Assembly (NCBI GenBank): GCA_017792465.1 | Contig: CP051234.1 | Coordinates: 2,636,501 to 2,700,500, forward strand | Length of the DNA: 64,000 nucleotides | From: Filomicrobium sp. | Lineage (GTDB): Bacteria > Pseudomonadota > Alphaproteobacteria > Rhizobiales > Hyphomicrobiaceae | Direction: 5' to 3' | Shown: positions 44,196 through 55,358 of the stretch, in pieces | Position numbering within the stretch: the stretch's first letter is position 1 | How the letters are laid out: each line of letters begins with the position of its first letter | Program-made: the position numbers and the translations under genes | The notes under the pieces: model-generated | Seen by the model: the letters and a program-made list of their open reading frames with translations, nothing else | Told to the model about the DNA's origin: nothing | Database searches by the model: none

Positions 44196-44588
44196 TTACG
44201 ATTTGACGAGCGCTTTGAGTTCTTCGATTGCGCGATTGACGTGCAAACGGGCCTCGTCGCTGTCGCAGTCATCGAGTGCCTGCTTGGCTGCATCCAGTTC
44301 GCTATCGATCTGGCGCGGGTCGGCTTCTTCGACGATGAAGGCACGCTCGGCGAGAATCGTCAGCGCTTCGGCGTTCACTTCGGCAAAGCCGCTGCGGACG
44401 AAGATCGCCTGCTTGTCCTTGGCCGTCGTCACGTGAATGACGCCTGGCAGCAAGCTGGAGACGACGGGGGCATGCCCGGCCATCACCGTGAATTCTCCTT
44501 CGGAGCCGGGAACGATCACCTGTTCGGCGTCGACCGACATCAGGATGCGCTCGGGGCTAACGAGCTCGAATTTGAACGTGCCTGCCAT
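44196..44588 (-). CDS. atpC: ATP synthase F1 epsilon subunit
   Basis: Central-stalk subunit of F1 that couples and inhibits rotation. The N-terminal beta-sandwich is clear: FKFELVSPERILMSVDAEQVIVPG, EGEFTVMAGHAPVVSSL, FVRSGFAEVN; a helical C-terminal part follows (LDAAKQALDDCDSDEARLHV). 130 residues. It is separated from atpD by a small extra gene, unlike the usual contiguous operon. Confidence 0.96.
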   Translation of the reverse strand: MAGTFKFELVSPERILMSVDAEQVIVPGSEGEFTVMAGHAPVVSSLLPGVIHVTTAKDKQAIFVRSGFAEVNAEALTILAERAFIVEEADPRQIDSELDAAKQALDDCDSDEARLHVNRAIEELKALVKS

Positions 44589-44647
44589 GGCTTCTCAGAC
44601 CTTTCGTTATGCATCCTGCAAAACCGCCGAGCGGTTTTTTGCAGACC

Positions 44648-44920
44648 TCAGGACTCTTCGTCCAACGCGTCCATCTTTTCGCGGACCTCGTCGGCATCCT
44701 GGATTTCCTTGCCGCAGAATGGGCAGAAGAAGATCGGATGATCGACCATCCCGGGTTCGTCCTCGTCGATGTCGATCAAACCGACCGACATGTAGAGGAT
44801 ATTGTCATCGCCAACGGTGATGAGCGGTTCGAATTCCTCACCCGACATCACCTGATTGAGTTCGTCGCAACACGTGCCGAAGCTGTGCTCGCTTGAGCCG
44901 TTTTCTGTCTCGCCAGCCAT
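44648..44920 (-). CDS. Small Cys-containing (zinc-ribbon-like) protein inside the atp operon
   Basis: A 90-residue acidic protein of unknown function. Four cysteines: GTCCDELN near the N-terminus and FFCPFCGKEIQ near the C-terminus, which together could bind a zinc ion (inference). The middle is ITVGDDNILYMSVGLIDIDEDEPGMVDHP. ATG 44920 has GGAGAA 9 bases upstream. It lies between atpD (98 bp upstream) and atpC (59 bp downstream), all on the same strand, so it is probably co-transcribed with the F1 genes. No such gene is part of the standard operon. Confidence 0.72.
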   Translation of the reverse strand: MAGETENGSSEHSFGTCCDELNQVMSGEEFEPLITVGDDNILYMSVGLIDIDEDEPGMVDHPIFFCPFCGKEIQDADEVREKMDALDEES

Positions 44921-45018
44921 TGATGGTTCTCCGCCGGACTTGAACCGCCCCGGACTTTTACGGGGCGGTTTTGTTTTGTCTTCCAAGGCCCATCAGCTAT
45001 TCGGCGATGGCCTTTGGC

Positions 45019-46458
<1,440 letters not shown>

Positions 46459-46486
46459 TTACCCAGTCCTCGTAAGTTCAGTTTTC

Positions 46487-47377
46487 TTAGAGCGCTTCGG
46501 CGCCCGAGATAATTTCGATGAGTTCTTTGGTGATCTGTGCCTGACGCTGACGGTTGTAGCTCAGGGTCAAGCTGTCGATCATGTCGGAAGCGTTGCGCGT
46601 TGCGTTATCCATCGCGCTCATGCGGGCGCCCTGCTCGGACGCTGCGTTCTCAAGAAGGCCGCGGAAGATCTGAGTGGCGATGTTCCGGCGCAGGAGCTGA
46701 TCGAGGATGACGTCCTCTTCGGGCTCGTATTCGTAAACCGCTCCGCCGTTGGCTGCTTCTGCGTCGGCGTCGGTGCCTTCGGGAAGCTTGGCGGGGATCA
46801 GCTGCAGAGCCGTCGGCTTCTGCGAGATCACCGATTCGAACTGTGCGAAATACATCGTGCAGACATCGAACTCGCCGGCCGCAAAGCCCGACATGATCTT
46901 ATCGGCGATGGTCGAGGCCTGCTCGAAGCCGATCGACTTCAAACCCTGAAGGCTATGGCGATCGGTGATTTTGGAGCCGAGGTCACGCTTCAAGTTGTCA
47001 GCGCCCTTGCGGCCGACAGCCAGGATCTTGACCGTCTTGCCTTCCTTCAGGAGGCGCAACGCATCGTTACGCACCAGCTTGGCGATGTTGGTGTTGAAAC
47101 CGCCGCATAGCCCGCGTTCTGCGGTCATCATGACGAGCAGGTGCGTTTCGTCCTTGCCGGTGCCGACCAGAAGCGGGGAAGCCCCCTCGGGGTTGGCAAC
47201 GCCTTTGGCGAGGTTTGCCAGCACTTCATCCATGCGCTCGGCATAAGGCCGGGACGCCTCAGCGGCTTCCTGCGCGCGGCGCAACTTGGCCGCGGCAACC
47301 ATCTGCATCGCTTTGGTGATCTTGCGGGTCGCCTTCACCGAATTGATGCGATTTCGTAAGTCCTTCAAGCTCGGCAT
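46487..47377 (-). CDS. atpG: ATP synthase F1 gamma subunit
   Basis: Rotor shaft of F1. N-terminal helix [36 protein letters not shown]-type sequence and the C-terminal [19 protein letters not shown] and [12 protein letters not shown] are typical. 296 residues. It lies between atpA and atpD. Confidence 0.98.
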   Translation of the reverse strand: MPSLKDLRNRINSVKATRKITKAMQMVAAAKLRRAQEAAEASRPYAERMDEVLANLAKGVANPEGASPLLVGTGKDETHLLVMMTAERGLCGGFNTNIAKLVRNDALRLLKEGKTVKILAVGRKGADNLKRDLGSKITDRHSLQGLKSIGFEQASTIADKIMSGFAAGEFDVCTMYFAQFESVISQKPTALQLIPAKLPEGTDADAEAANGGAVYEYEPEEDVILDQLLRRNIATQIFRGLLENAASEQGARMSAMDNATRNASDMIDSLTLSYNRQRQAQITKELIEIISGAEAL

Positions 47378-47487
47378 CGCGCCGTCTCTTTCCTTGGTCT
47401 TTGCGCTCCGCCGCCGGTTTTATCTAACCGGCTGGCGGGTGGCGTTGGATCGAGGCTCTCGTTGTGGAAGCGGGGTTAGCCGCTTCT

Positions 47488-49020
47488 TCAAGCCGTGAAG
47501 TTCTTGGCGAACGTATCGAGGACGTCGATCAGAGCCTTCTCGGTCTCGTCCGACAACTTCTTGGATGACCGGATCGATTCCAGGATCTCCGGGTTGTTGC
47601 TGCGCAGCGTGTTGAGAAGTTCTTCTTCGAACTTGCCAACGGCGTCGACCGGGATCGCATCAAGATAACCGCGGGTTCCGGAGAAGATCACGCAGACCTG
47701 CTCTTCCATTTTGAGCGGCGAGAACTGCGGCTGCTTCAAGAGTTCGGTCAGGCGGGCGCCGCGGGCCAGAAGCTTCTGGGTTGCAGCGTCGAGATCGGAG
47801 CCGAACTGAGCGAAGGCGGCCATTTCGCGGTACTGTGCGAGCTCACCCTTAATCTTACCGGCGACCTGCTTCATAGCTTTCGTCTGGGCCGATGAGCCGA
47901 CGCGGGACACCGACAGACCGACGTTCACGGCCGGACGGATGCCCTGATAGAAAAGGTCGGTTTCAAGGAAGATCTGGCCGTCGGTGATCGAAATAACGTT
48001 CGTTGGAATGTATGCCGAAACGTCGTTTGCCTGGGTTTCGATGACCGGAAGCGCCGTCAAGGAGCCAGCCTGGTGGTTTTCGTTGAGCTTCGCAGCGCGC
48101 TCTAGCAGGCGGGAGTGGAGGTAGAAAACGTCGCCAGGATAGGCTTCGCGGCCAGGTGGACGACGCAGAAGCAGCGACATCTGGCGATAGGCGACGGCCT
48201 GTTTGGAGAGGTCGTCGTAGGCGATCACGGCATGCATGCCGTTGTCGCGGAAGTATTCGCCCATGGTGCAGCCGGTGAACGGTGCGAGATACTGCATCGG
48301 AGCCGGGTCGGATGCGGTCGCGGCGATGACGATCGAGTAAGGCAGGGCGCCACGCTCTTCAAGAACCTTGACGAACTGGGCGACCGTGGAGCGCTTCTGA
48401 CCGACGGCAACGTAGACGCAGTAGAGTTTTGCGAACTCGTCGTCGCCTTCGTTGAGCGGCTTCTGGTTCAAGAAGGTGTCGAGGATGATCGCGGTCTTGC
48501 CGGTCTGACGGTCACCGATGATGAGCTCGCGCTGGCCGCGGCCAACGGGGATCAGAGCATCGATGGCCTTGAGGCCGGTTGCCATCGGCTCGTGCACCGA
48601 TTTACGCGGCAGGATGCCTGGCGCCTTGACGTCAACGCGGCGGCGCTCGGTGGCGTCGATCGGGCCCTTGCCGTCGATCGGGTTGCCAAGACCATCAACG
48701 ACGCGGCCGAGAAGGCCTTTGCCGACGGGGACTTCCACGATGGCCTCGGTGCGCTTGACCGTCTGGCCTTCTTTAATATTGCGGTCGTCGCCGAAGATAA
48801 CGACACCGACGTTGTCGGATTCCAGGTTGAGGGCCATTCCCTTGGTGCCATCCTGGAACTCAACCATTTCGCCAGCCTGGACGCTGTCGAGGCCGTAGAC
48901 GCGGGCAATACCGTCGCCGACAGAGAGAACCTGGCCTATCTCAGAAACCTCGGCCTCTTTGCCGAAGTTCTGAATCTGCTCCTTCAAGATCGAGGAGATC
49001 TCTGCGGCGCGGATTTCCAT
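47488..49020 (-). CDS. atpA: ATP synthase F1 alpha subunit
   Basis: Non-catalytic nucleotide-binding subunit of F1. Walker A GDRQTGKT, the PGIL.RKSVHEP segment, and [12 protein letters not shown] are present. ATG 49020 ([16 protein letters not shown]) has AAGAGGT upstream and gives 510 residues, the usual length; an open frame to 49122 is not family-like. Confidence 0.98.
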   Translation of the reverse strand: MEIRAAEISSILKEQIQNFGKEAEVSEIGQVLSVGDGIARVYGLDSVQAGEMVEFQDGTKGMALNLESDNVGVVIFGDDRNIKEGQTVKRTEAIVEVPVGKGLLGRVVDGLGNPIDGKGPIDATERRRVDVKAPGILPRKSVHEPMATGLKAIDALIPVGRGQRELIIGDRQTGKTAIILDTFLNQKPLNEGDDEFAKLYCVYVAVGQKRSTVAQFVKVLEERGALPYSIVIAATASDPAPMQYLAPFTGCTMGEYFRDNGMHAVIAYDDLSKQAVAYRQMSLLLRRPPGREAYPGDVFYLHSRLLERAAKLNENHQAGSLTALPVIETQANDVSAYIPTNVISITDGQIFLETDLFYQGIRPAVNVGLSVSRVGSSAQTKAMKQVAGKIKGELAQYREMAAFAQFGSDLDAATQKLLARGARLTELLKQPQFSPLKMEEQVCVIFSGTRGYLDAIPVDAVGKFEEELLNTLRSNNPEILESIRSSKKLSDETEKALIDVLDTFAKNFTA

Positions 49021-49162
49021 CGCGTGACCTCTTTTGCTTTTCGTGTTTCGTTTGCTCACTGCCTTCAAGGCAGTGCACATCATTGGTTTGGTTCGTTCAA
49101 TTCGTTCGTTCGGTCCCGGCACCTGCGGTTAGTCAGCGGGTTCCGGGGGAAGTGCTTTTACC

Positions 49163-49723
49163 TCAGGCGGCACCCTTCAGGCCGGCGCGGATGGCCGACA
49201 GCTTGGTGCGCAGCGAGGAATCAACCATGCGGCTGCCGATCTTGACGATCAGACCGCCCAAAATGGATGGATCGATACTGATATCCAGCTGGACATTCTT
49301 ACCGACAGACTGGCTCAGAGCTTCTTTCAGCTCGGCAATCTGCTCGTCGGTCAGGGCTTGGGCCGTCGTCACCGAAGCGGTGACCTCTCCGCGCGCATTG
49401 GCAGCGAGAGCCTTGAAGGCCGAAATCATCTGAGGAATTGCAAACAGGCGGCGGTTTTTCGCAATCACCCGCAGGAAGTTCGTCGTCAGTGTGCCGATAC
49501 CTGCTTTTTCGCAGATAGCGCCCAGCGCCCGGCCCTGCTCTTCGGATGCGAAGACTGGGCTGGCGATAAGCCGCTTCAGATCGGTGCTTTCCTCCAGAAG
49601 GGACTGGAAGGTGGAGAGGTCGGTCTCCACTTGCTCGGTCTGGCCTTGGTCGGCGGCCAATTCGAACAGCGCTCCGGCATAACGGCCGGGCATGCTCGAC
49701 AGGTTAATATCGTCTGTTGCCAC
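49163..49723 (-). CDS. atpH: ATP synthase F1 delta subunit
   Basis: Peripheral-stalk subunit that holds F1 to Fo (OSCP family). MPGRYAGALFELA, LASPVFASEEQ-type and the C-terminal DPSILGGLIVKIGSRMVDSSLRTKL are diagnostic. 186 residues with a GTG start at 49723. It is first in the atpHAGD-x-C order; the Fo genes are elsewhere, as is usual in alphaproteobacteria. Confidence 0.97.
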   Translation of the reverse strand: MATDDINLSSMPGRYAGALFELAADQGQTEQVETDLSTFQSLLEESTDLKRLIASPVFASEEQGRALGAICEKAGIGTLTTNFLRVIAKNRRLFAIPQMISAFKALAANARGEVTASVTTAQALTDEQIAELKEALSQSVGKNVQLDISIDPSILGGLIVKIGSRMVDSSLRTKLSAIRAGLKGAA

Positions 49724-50035
49724 GTCGATCGCTCTTCTTAAGCGTGTCGGAAAATGCGCCAGAACATCGGCGGATATAATCTATCCGGCCGTTTTGCCCG
49801 GGTGCGAAGGAAGTCGCAACAGGAAACAGCAGCACAGCTGATACAGCGCGCTTCGCTCCCCATCACGGGCCGCTTCCTATCACGGGTGTTGCGGAGCATC
49901 AACGGGCCGTAAGTTGCACGGATGCCGCATGTTGGCATTGAGATGGCAAATCGTGGGGAAAATCACCGTCTTTCGTTGTATAGCCTGTCGGAATTTCGGG
50001 GTCGGCGAGGACGCTGATATTCGGCGCTCAGCGCC
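49724..50035. other. Promoter region of the atp operon
   Basis: The 312 bp between the hydrolase-OsmC and atpH genes, both on the minus strand, has no gene. It should hold the atp promoter; no clear consensus was recognised. Confidence 0.4.
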
Positions 50036-51274
50036 TTATTCTGTGGCATCGGAGGCGAGCTTGGTGACGACGGCGGAGCCCGATTCCAGGGTTCGGTGGA
50101 CCGGGCATTTGCCTGCAATTTCAATGAGCTTCTCGCGGATCTTGGCATCGACGGGCCCGTCGACGGAGATCGTTCTCTCGAAGCGATCGATCCTTCCCTC
50201 GCGACCTTCAGCCGCGGCACCGCAGTCCTCGCAATGGGCCGCAGAGACCTTCCCATACGTGACGGAAACCGACACGCGGCCAAGCTCAAGTTTTTTGCGT
50301 TCTGCATACATGCGCAGCGTCATCGTCGTGCAGGCGCCGAGCGCAATTGCGAGGTAGTCATAAGGATTCGGTCCAAGATCGAGGCCGCCGGAGGAGACCG
50401 GTTCGTCGGCGATCAGCGCGTGGCGACCTGAGTGAACCGCGTTGTGATATTTGCCAAGGCCGGTTTCGCTGACCCGAACGCTGTGCGGTGCTTCGCCAGC
50501 TTCTTCGGTTTCGGCTGGCAGATAACGCGCGGCCCAGGCGGCTATGACGTGGGCGGCATATTCCGCATCTTCGGTGCGGCTTAGCAGGTGATCGGCGTCA
50601 TCGAGGGAAACGAAGCTCTTGGGGTGCTTTGCGGCCAGGAAGATATCGGTGGCGTTATCGATCCCGACGACTTCGTCGCGGGGCGCGTGGAGAATGAGCA
50701 GCGCTTTCTTCAGATTGGCGATCTGCGCTGACAGGTTGTGCTTCTCGGCGTCTTCGACAAATTGCTTCTGGATAGTGAAGGTGCGGCCGGCCAGTTCGAC
50801 TTCGGCTTTGCCGGCTTCGCGCAATTCTTCCAGCGAGCCGCCAAACTGCTCGAGAACGTGATCAACGCCTGAGGGGGCTCCGATCGTTGCAATGGCGCGC
50901 GCTTCCGGAATTCTTTGAGCGGCCGCCAGGACAGCCGCTCCGCCGAGCGAATGGCCCACCAGGATGGCCGGGGCATTGTGATGCTCGCGCATGAAATCGG
51001 CGGCGGCGACCAAATCATCGACGTTGGAAGAAAAATTGGTGTTGGCGAACTCGCCATCGGAATGGCCAAGACCGGTGAAGTCGAAGCGCAGGACGCCGAT
51101 CCCTGCATGGGCCAGGCCCTGAGCGATGCGTCTTGCGGCAGCCAGGTCCTTCGAACAGGTGAAGCAGTGGGCAAACAACGCAAATGCGCGCGGCGGCCCG
51201 GTTGGAAGGTCCAGGCGCGCGGCAAGCTCGTGCCCGTGGGCGCCGGGGAATTTCAATCGCAAGGTCGCGGACAT
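50036..51274 (-). CDS. Alpha/beta hydrolase fused to an OsmC-family domain
   Basis: A 412-residue two-domain protein. The N-terminal hydrolase (about 1-250) has the nucleophile elbow VGHSLGGAAVL and a late DDADHLLS His. The C-terminal OsmC domain (about 275-410) keeps both redox cysteines, in LGACTTMTLRMYA and AGKCPVHRTLE, as in organic hydroperoxide-reducing family members. The hydrolase-OsmC fusion is a recognised architecture in proteobacteria, so the fusion is not a frameshift artefact. Substrates unknown. ATG 51274 has GGAG just upstream. Confidence 0.9.
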   Translation of the reverse strand: MSATLRLKFPGAHGHELAARLDLPTGPPRAFALFAHCFTCSKDLAAARRIAQGLAHAGIGVLRFDFTGLGHSDGEFANTNFSSNVDDLVAAADFMREHHNAPAILVGHSLGGAAVLAAAQRIPEARAIATIGAPSGVDHVLEQFGGSLEELREAGKAEVELAGRTFTIQKQFVEDAEKHNLSAQIANLKKALLILHAPRDEVVGIDNATDIFLAAKHPKSFVSLDDADHLLSRTEDAEYAAHVIAAWAARYLPAETEEAGEAPHSVRVSETGLGKYHNAVHSGRHALIADEPVSSGGLDLGPNPYDYLAIALGACTTMTLRMYAERKKLELGRVSVSVTYGKVSAAHCEDCGAAAEGREGRIDRFERTISVDGPVDAKIREKLIEIAGKCPVHRTLESGSAVVTKLASDATE

Positions 51275-51468
51275 TGGGGCTCCAGGTCTGCCGTTTGTCA
51301 GACCCGCAAAGCACCACATCGCCGCGCGGTTGATCAAGGGCCTCCGCGCACGGTCAACCGGATGTGATTGGGGGGATACGGGGAGCGCAATGCGTTTTGA
51401 TAACGAGCGGCCCCGTCTGCCGGTTGCCTAACAAGTTGGGGGGATTGAGCCCATTTTAGAGCTGAAAT

Positions 51469-51500
51469 CCGGCGGCCCCTCGTCTGGAAAGGGCCGCCGG
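51469..51500 (-). terminator. Terminator hairpin after the ZnuD-like gene
   Basis: Perfect 10-bp GC stem (51469-51478 with 51491-51500), 12-base loop; on the minus strand a weak T-tract (ATTTC) follows. It lies just after the receptor stop. Confidence 0.6.
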
Positions 51501-51509
51501 GTTCTTGGA

Positions 51510-53672
51510 TCAGTTCAGCTTGATCGATCCGAACACACGGACGTTTGCGCCCGGGAGCAGGACCTCCTCACGCCGTTTGAATGACGCGTGGTTGAGGACT
51601 TCATCGTTTGCCAGGTTCTCGCCCTTGATGCCGATCGTCATCGACGGGCCCAATCCGGAGACCTCGTCGAGTGCGACGGTGTAGGAGAGCTCGGCCGACA
51701 CAAGCGTATAGCCTGGGGTGTCGATCTCGTTTTCACCGATTTCGTTCTGATCGAAGGCGTGGAGCACGCCGGCACGCGCGAACCAGCTGGCATCGCGATA
51801 GAACAGGCCGCCACCCAGTCGATGCGGCGGAATGCGCGGAACGTTGCCGCCTTCGTCAAAGCGGGCTCGTACGAAATCGTACTGACCGTCGACGCCCCAG
51901 ACACCGTTCCAAATTGGTGCGACTTCATACTGGGCGGCAATTTCGACCCCATAGAAGGAAGCATCGCGCTGGCCGAACAAGACTTGGTCGAGTTCGTGCT
52001 CATGTTCTTCCTCTTCCTCGTGGTGATGCTCTTCTTCCTCTTCCTCGTCTTCACATGAGCCCAGGGTTTCGCCGCAAGATAATCCCGTCAGGCTGCGGTA
52101 GATGAAGCCATTGTAGCGTGTGTAGAAGGCGGTTGCGTCATAGCGGAACCGGCCACGAGCCTTGCGAACTCCAAACTCGATTGAGGCGGCCTTTTCCTTT
52201 TCAAGATCGGGATTGCCGATTTCGAACGTGCCGGTCGCTTCATGGATCCCGCCGGAGAAGAGCTCGGCTGAGTCAGGCGCGCGTTCCACATATTGCGCGT
52301 TGAGGCTGAGAACCGTGCCTTGGGGCAAACGGTAAAGCCCGCCGATGCTGGCGCTCAAGGGCGTATAGCTGCGCGAGAGGCCGGTCAGCGGCGAGGCCGG
52401 ATCAAGCGGCGCGACGCGGCCGAAGCCGTCGATGTCGGTTTGCTCAATTCTTGCGGCTGCCTGCAAGGTGAGCTCGCGGGTGAGATCCAGCTCTTCGAAC
52501 CAGAACGCGGCGATGCTGTCCGTCTTCGTGGGTTGCAGCAGCGAGTCGCCTTCGAAGCTTTGGCCGCGCAAGTTGCGGTCGACGAATTGGGCACCGATCG
52601 CACCACGCAATTGCCCGAGCGTCGTCACGACAGGGACGTGCTGAATTTCAAACCTTGTTTCGTAGACTTCGCTGGTGAAGCGAGAGCCGATCTCGTCACC
52701 TTCGCCTTCGTCGACCACCTCGTTATGGGCGTATTCCGAGGCGCCGAACCAGAAACGGACCGCTTCGATACCGAGGCTGCCGACGCGCCACTCGCCGCGC
52801 GCCTGGAGCTTGTTTTGTTCCAGGTCGATCCTCGGGCGCAGTTCTTCGGCTTCTTCGCCAGGCACGCCATAGATGCTCTCGTAGCGCGAGACCGAAACCC
52901 CTAGAAAACCCTTCTCACCGATAAACGATGCGCCCACCGCGCCGCCGTCCGCTTCAACAAAGGAGTTGAACTGTTTGCCGTCGGGGGTGTCGTAGTCTTC
53001 GGAACGGCGGCGGAAGCCGTCGGCATGAACGGCAATGCCTGCAGCCCCGGCCGTTGCACGAAATGCGCCGTTGCGGCCCTCGTCGACGGATGTCGCGTCG
53101 CCTTGCATTTCCGCCGTGAAACCGCCTTTAGGGATGAAGGTCGGAATGCGACCGTTCTCGACGGCGACAACCCCACCGATGGCTTGGCTGCCATAACGGA
53201 GCGTTGCGGGCCCGCGGATCACTTCCACTTGTTGGGCCGAGAACGGGTCAATCGGCACGGCGTGATCTTCCGACAGGGCCGACACATCGTGCGAGCCAAT
53301 CCCGTTTTCCTGCATGCGGACACGGTAAGATTCAAGGCCGCGAATAATCGGCCGGCTGGCGCCTGGCGCGTACGAACTGCCGATGATGCCGGGTCTTTTG
53401 TCGAGCACGTCGGCGATATTGGCACCGTTGTCGGCCTGGATATCGCGCGCGGTGACGACCGTGACCGGAACGAAAGCGTCGTCGACGACGATCAGACTGC
53501 CGCGGGGTTGATCCAGTCCATCGCTTGGTATCGCGCCAGATACGATCGGCGAGGGTGATGAAATGACGATGCCTTCCAGTTGGATGGCTTCTTGGGCATT
53601 GACCGGTAGACTAGCGGTGAGGATGCCCAGCGCCGCAAGCGGCAGGGGATTTGCGAAGTTTCGCGCGCGCAT
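51510..53672 (-). CDS. TonB-dependent receptor, ZnuD-like (probable zinc uptake)
   Basis: A 720-residue outer membrane receptor. Signal peptide to about residue 26 (SLPVNAQ), plug domain (NIADVLDKRPGIIG, RPIIRGLESYRVRMQENGIGSHDVS, EVIRGPATLRYGSQAIGGVV), and a barrel ending FGSIKLN. An outer loop at about residues 539-562 is a run of Glu and His (EEEEEEHHHEEEEEHEH), as in the ZnuD zinc receptors, where His-rich loops collect the metal; two Cys lie just before it. The SALSEDHAVPIDPFSAQQ segment also fits ZnuD. ATG 53672 begins the signal peptide. A His-rich exported protein is encoded 100 bp upstream, and a Zur-like dyad lies before it. Confidence 0.88.
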   Translation of the reverse strand: MRARNFANPLPLAALGILTASLPVNAQEAIQLEGIVISSPSPIVSGAIPSDGLDQPRGSLIVVDDAFVPVTVVTARDIQADNGANIADVLDKRPGIIGSSYAPGASRPIIRGLESYRVRMQENGIGSHDVSALSEDHAVPIDPFSAQQVEVIRGPATLRYGSQAIGGVVAVENGRIPTFIPKGGFTAEMQGDATSVDEGRNGAFRATAGAAGIAVHADGFRRRSEDYDTPDGKQFNSFVEADGGAVGASFIGEKGFLGVSVSRYESIYGVPGEEAEELRPRIDLEQNKLQARGEWRVGSLGIEAVRFWFGASEYAHNEVVDEGEGDEIGSRFTSEVYETRFEIQHVPVVTTLGQLRGAIGAQFVDRNLRGQSFEGDSLLQPTKTDSIAAFWFEELDLTRELTLQAAARIEQTDIDGFGRVAPLDPASPLTGLSRSYTPLSASIGGLYRLPQGTVLSLNAQYVERAPDSAELFSGGIHEATGTFEIGNPDLEKEKAASIEFGVRKARGRFRYDATAFYTRYNGFIYRSLTGLSCGETLGSCEDEEEEEEHHHEEEEEHEHELDQVLFGQRDASFYGVEIAAQYEVAPIWNGVWGVDGQYDFVRARFDEGGNVPRIPPHRLGGGLFYRDASWFARAGVLHAFDQNEIGENEIDTPGYTLVSAELSYTVALDEVSGLGPSMTIGIKGENLANDEVLNHASFKRREEVLLPGANVRVFGSIKLN

Positions 53673-53772
53673 GGTTGCGCTCCTAGTTAACTCAAATGGA
53701 ATGTCATGCAGGCGCTGTGGCTTCCTCACCGTCGTGCGGCAATCGCCAAAGTCCTGAATGGGTTTGAGGGGT

Positions 53773-54216
53773 TCAGCAGGAGCGAACGGGCGGTCCGCGC
53801 GGCCAGTGCGCGCGTCCGATGCGTAAGTACGAGCCGGACGTTTCCGGCGGCAATATCTTTGGCAGCCGTGCCTTCAAATGGAATGGCAGTTGCGCGATTT
53901 CAGGGATGGCAAGGCTGGCTAATGTCGCGATCGACCAGCAGATCGCGCACAAATCTTCGTCGCTGTGCTTGTGGGGGCCGTGGTGGTTGTGGTGCCGGTG
54001 ATCACCGGCGCGGTCGAGCCAGCCTGCAATTTCATCGTCAGACCGATGGCCGACGAGCGCAATGAAATGGGCGACGCGCTCATTTCGCTCGTGATCCTGG
54101 GTGTCGAGGCTGTGGGCGGCGTGATCGTGATGATGGCCGAACGCCGCCGCGAATTGGATTGCGAGCGCAGCCAATCCAAGAAACGCAAACCACCGATGCC
54201 GCCGCAGCTGGCGCAC
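53773..54216 (-). CDS. Exported His-rich protein, DUF2946-like
   Basis: A 147-residue protein with an N-terminal hydrophobic segment (about 10-26, WFAFLGLAALAIQFAAA), several His clusters (GHHHDHAAH, DHRHHNHHGPHKHSDED), then DLCAICWSIATLASLAIPE and a Pro-rich end. The order His-rich, CxxC, Ala/Leu helix resembles DUF2946 proteins, which often accompany metal-related TonB receptors. It probably binds zinc in the periplasm or inner membrane (inference). The GTG start at 54216 has AGGGGG upstream. The ZnuD-like gene follows on the same strand. Confidence 0.7.
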   Translation of the reverse strand: MRQLRRHRWFAFLGLAALAIQFAAAFGHHHDHAAHSLDTQDHERNERVAHFIALVGHRSDDEIAGWLDRAGDHRHHNHHGPHKHSDEDLCAICWSIATLASLAIPEIAQLPFHLKARLPKILPPETSGSYLRIGRAHWPRGPPVRSC

Positions 54217-54618
54217 GCCCGCCCCCTAAAAAACACAACCAAGAGATTTCGGATGTTATATTATCCGGAGCTGGACGCCAGAGTAGGGATGAGCAATCCG
54301 CCGGTGTTGTTGCGGAGGCGTTACACCCGTCGTTTCCGGCAAAGCCAGATTCAGGCGGGCAGATGCCTGGACTTACGGGGTTTAGCGCCGGAGAAGCCAA
54401 AGTCCTCTTCGGGCCCAAACTGCCCGCCGGCGTACCAAGAGCAGGCGCGATCCAAAAGTGATTTCATTGAATTCAGATGCAACTTTCAAAATTGCTGGCA
54501 AGTTTGTTCGTTAATCGCTTGCTTCGACACAGTTCTGTCATCCTCATGAAAAACAGTGCACATATGGTCGGTTCGTGAGCGTCGTTATAGTCAGCGGGAT
54601 AGTGGTCCGGAGTACCCA
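54217..54618. other. Divergent promoter region
   Basis: The 402 bp between the divergent His-rich and small membrane genes contains the Zur-like dyad. No further gene is supported; longer open frames on the plus strand here are antisense to the His-rich gene. Confidence 0.4.
54250..54267. promoter_or_regulatory. Zur-like dyad upstream of the zinc-uptake pair
   Basis: CGGATGTTATATTATCCG, an imperfect palindrome (outer CGGAT/ATCCG perfect), AT-rich inside and containing the ATGTTAT core of many Zur boxes. It lies 34-51 bp upstream of the GTG start at 54216, in promoter position. Confidence 0.45.
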
Positions 54619-54789
54619 ATGATTAAGAGCAGTCTGTTGAATACTATCGTTATCAGCGCCTTTTTTGGCTTGCTGATCGGTACTGCGGTGCCGGTTTGGG
54701 TGATCGCCGGGGTGCATTTCTACAAAGCCACGTCTAATCCAATCGCGGTTGCGACGGCAGATGCTACGAGCTTTCTGCGTCCACGATAA
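54619..54789 (+). CDS. Small single-span membrane protein
   Basis: A 56-residue protein with one membrane segment (about 7-32, NTIVISAFFGLLIGTAVPVWVIAG) and a short C-terminal part. No family was recognised. ATG 54619 has GGAG upstream. It may form a small group with the next small membrane gene 176 bp downstream. Confidence 0.55.
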   Translation: MIKSSLLNTIVISAFFGLLIGTAVPVWVIAGVHFYKATSNPIAVATADATSFLRPR

Positions 54790-54964
54790 GCGCTGCTGAC
54801 ACTTTCTTCGGAATTGCCGCCCGTTGATCCACGCCGATTTTTCCGGTCGCGTTCGCGATGCGCGCCCGTCAGCCTGCATTTCATGCTATGATACGGCTTG
54901 CCGATTGGGTTGCGTCGACCATCCGGCTCGACCCAGCAACTGATACTTGCTCAAACGTTCCGCC

Positions 54965-55153
54965 ATGGAATTCGACCAAGAGACCAAAGAACTTGGACGT
55001 GCGCACGATGCCGTCGATCGTCTGCGGGAAATCCAGCAGAAGCTGGGCAAGCGCGAAGCGTTCAGGACCTTATTGCTCGATCGCGTCGTCCGGGCTGTGG
55101 TTCTGGCCGTGCTGGTCGTGGTCATCGTTTATGCGTTCATGATGATCGGATGA
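54965..55153 (+). CDS. Small membrane protein with N-terminal helical segment
   Basis: A 62-residue protein: an amphipathic charged helix (about 1-40, with RLREIQQKLGKREAFRTLLLDR) and one membrane helix at the end (AVVLAVLVVVIVYAFMMIG). No family was recognised; no clear ribosome binding site before ATG 54965. The coding character supports a real gene, but the start is uncertain. Confidence 0.5.
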   Translation: MEFDQETKELGRAHDAVDRLREIQQKLGKREAFRTLLLDRVVRAVVLAVLVVVIVYAFMMIG

Positions 55154-55358
55154 ACTGAGACGCCCGCCGGGGACCTGCTCGGTTGGGATGGTTCGCTCCC
55201 GCTGGTGTCCTGCCAACACCATCAGCCTGTCACAGTCGTGATGACGCGGCGGGCTCTGCATTATCAAAACAAAGTCATCTCGTGACGAAAGCGCGTGAAG
55301 CTCTTTGCCACCTGCTGGTATGTAGTGAGGGGAAACCCATGCTGCGATGGAGGTCGTA

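Noticed and set aside
48115-49245. Open frame of 376 codons on the plus strand
   Set aside because: Antisense to atpA and part of atpH, with no family signature.
50036-51274. Hydrolase-OsmC fusion read as a frameshift or assembly error
   Set aside because: The frame is continuous, and the same two-domain order is a known architecture in proteobacteria.
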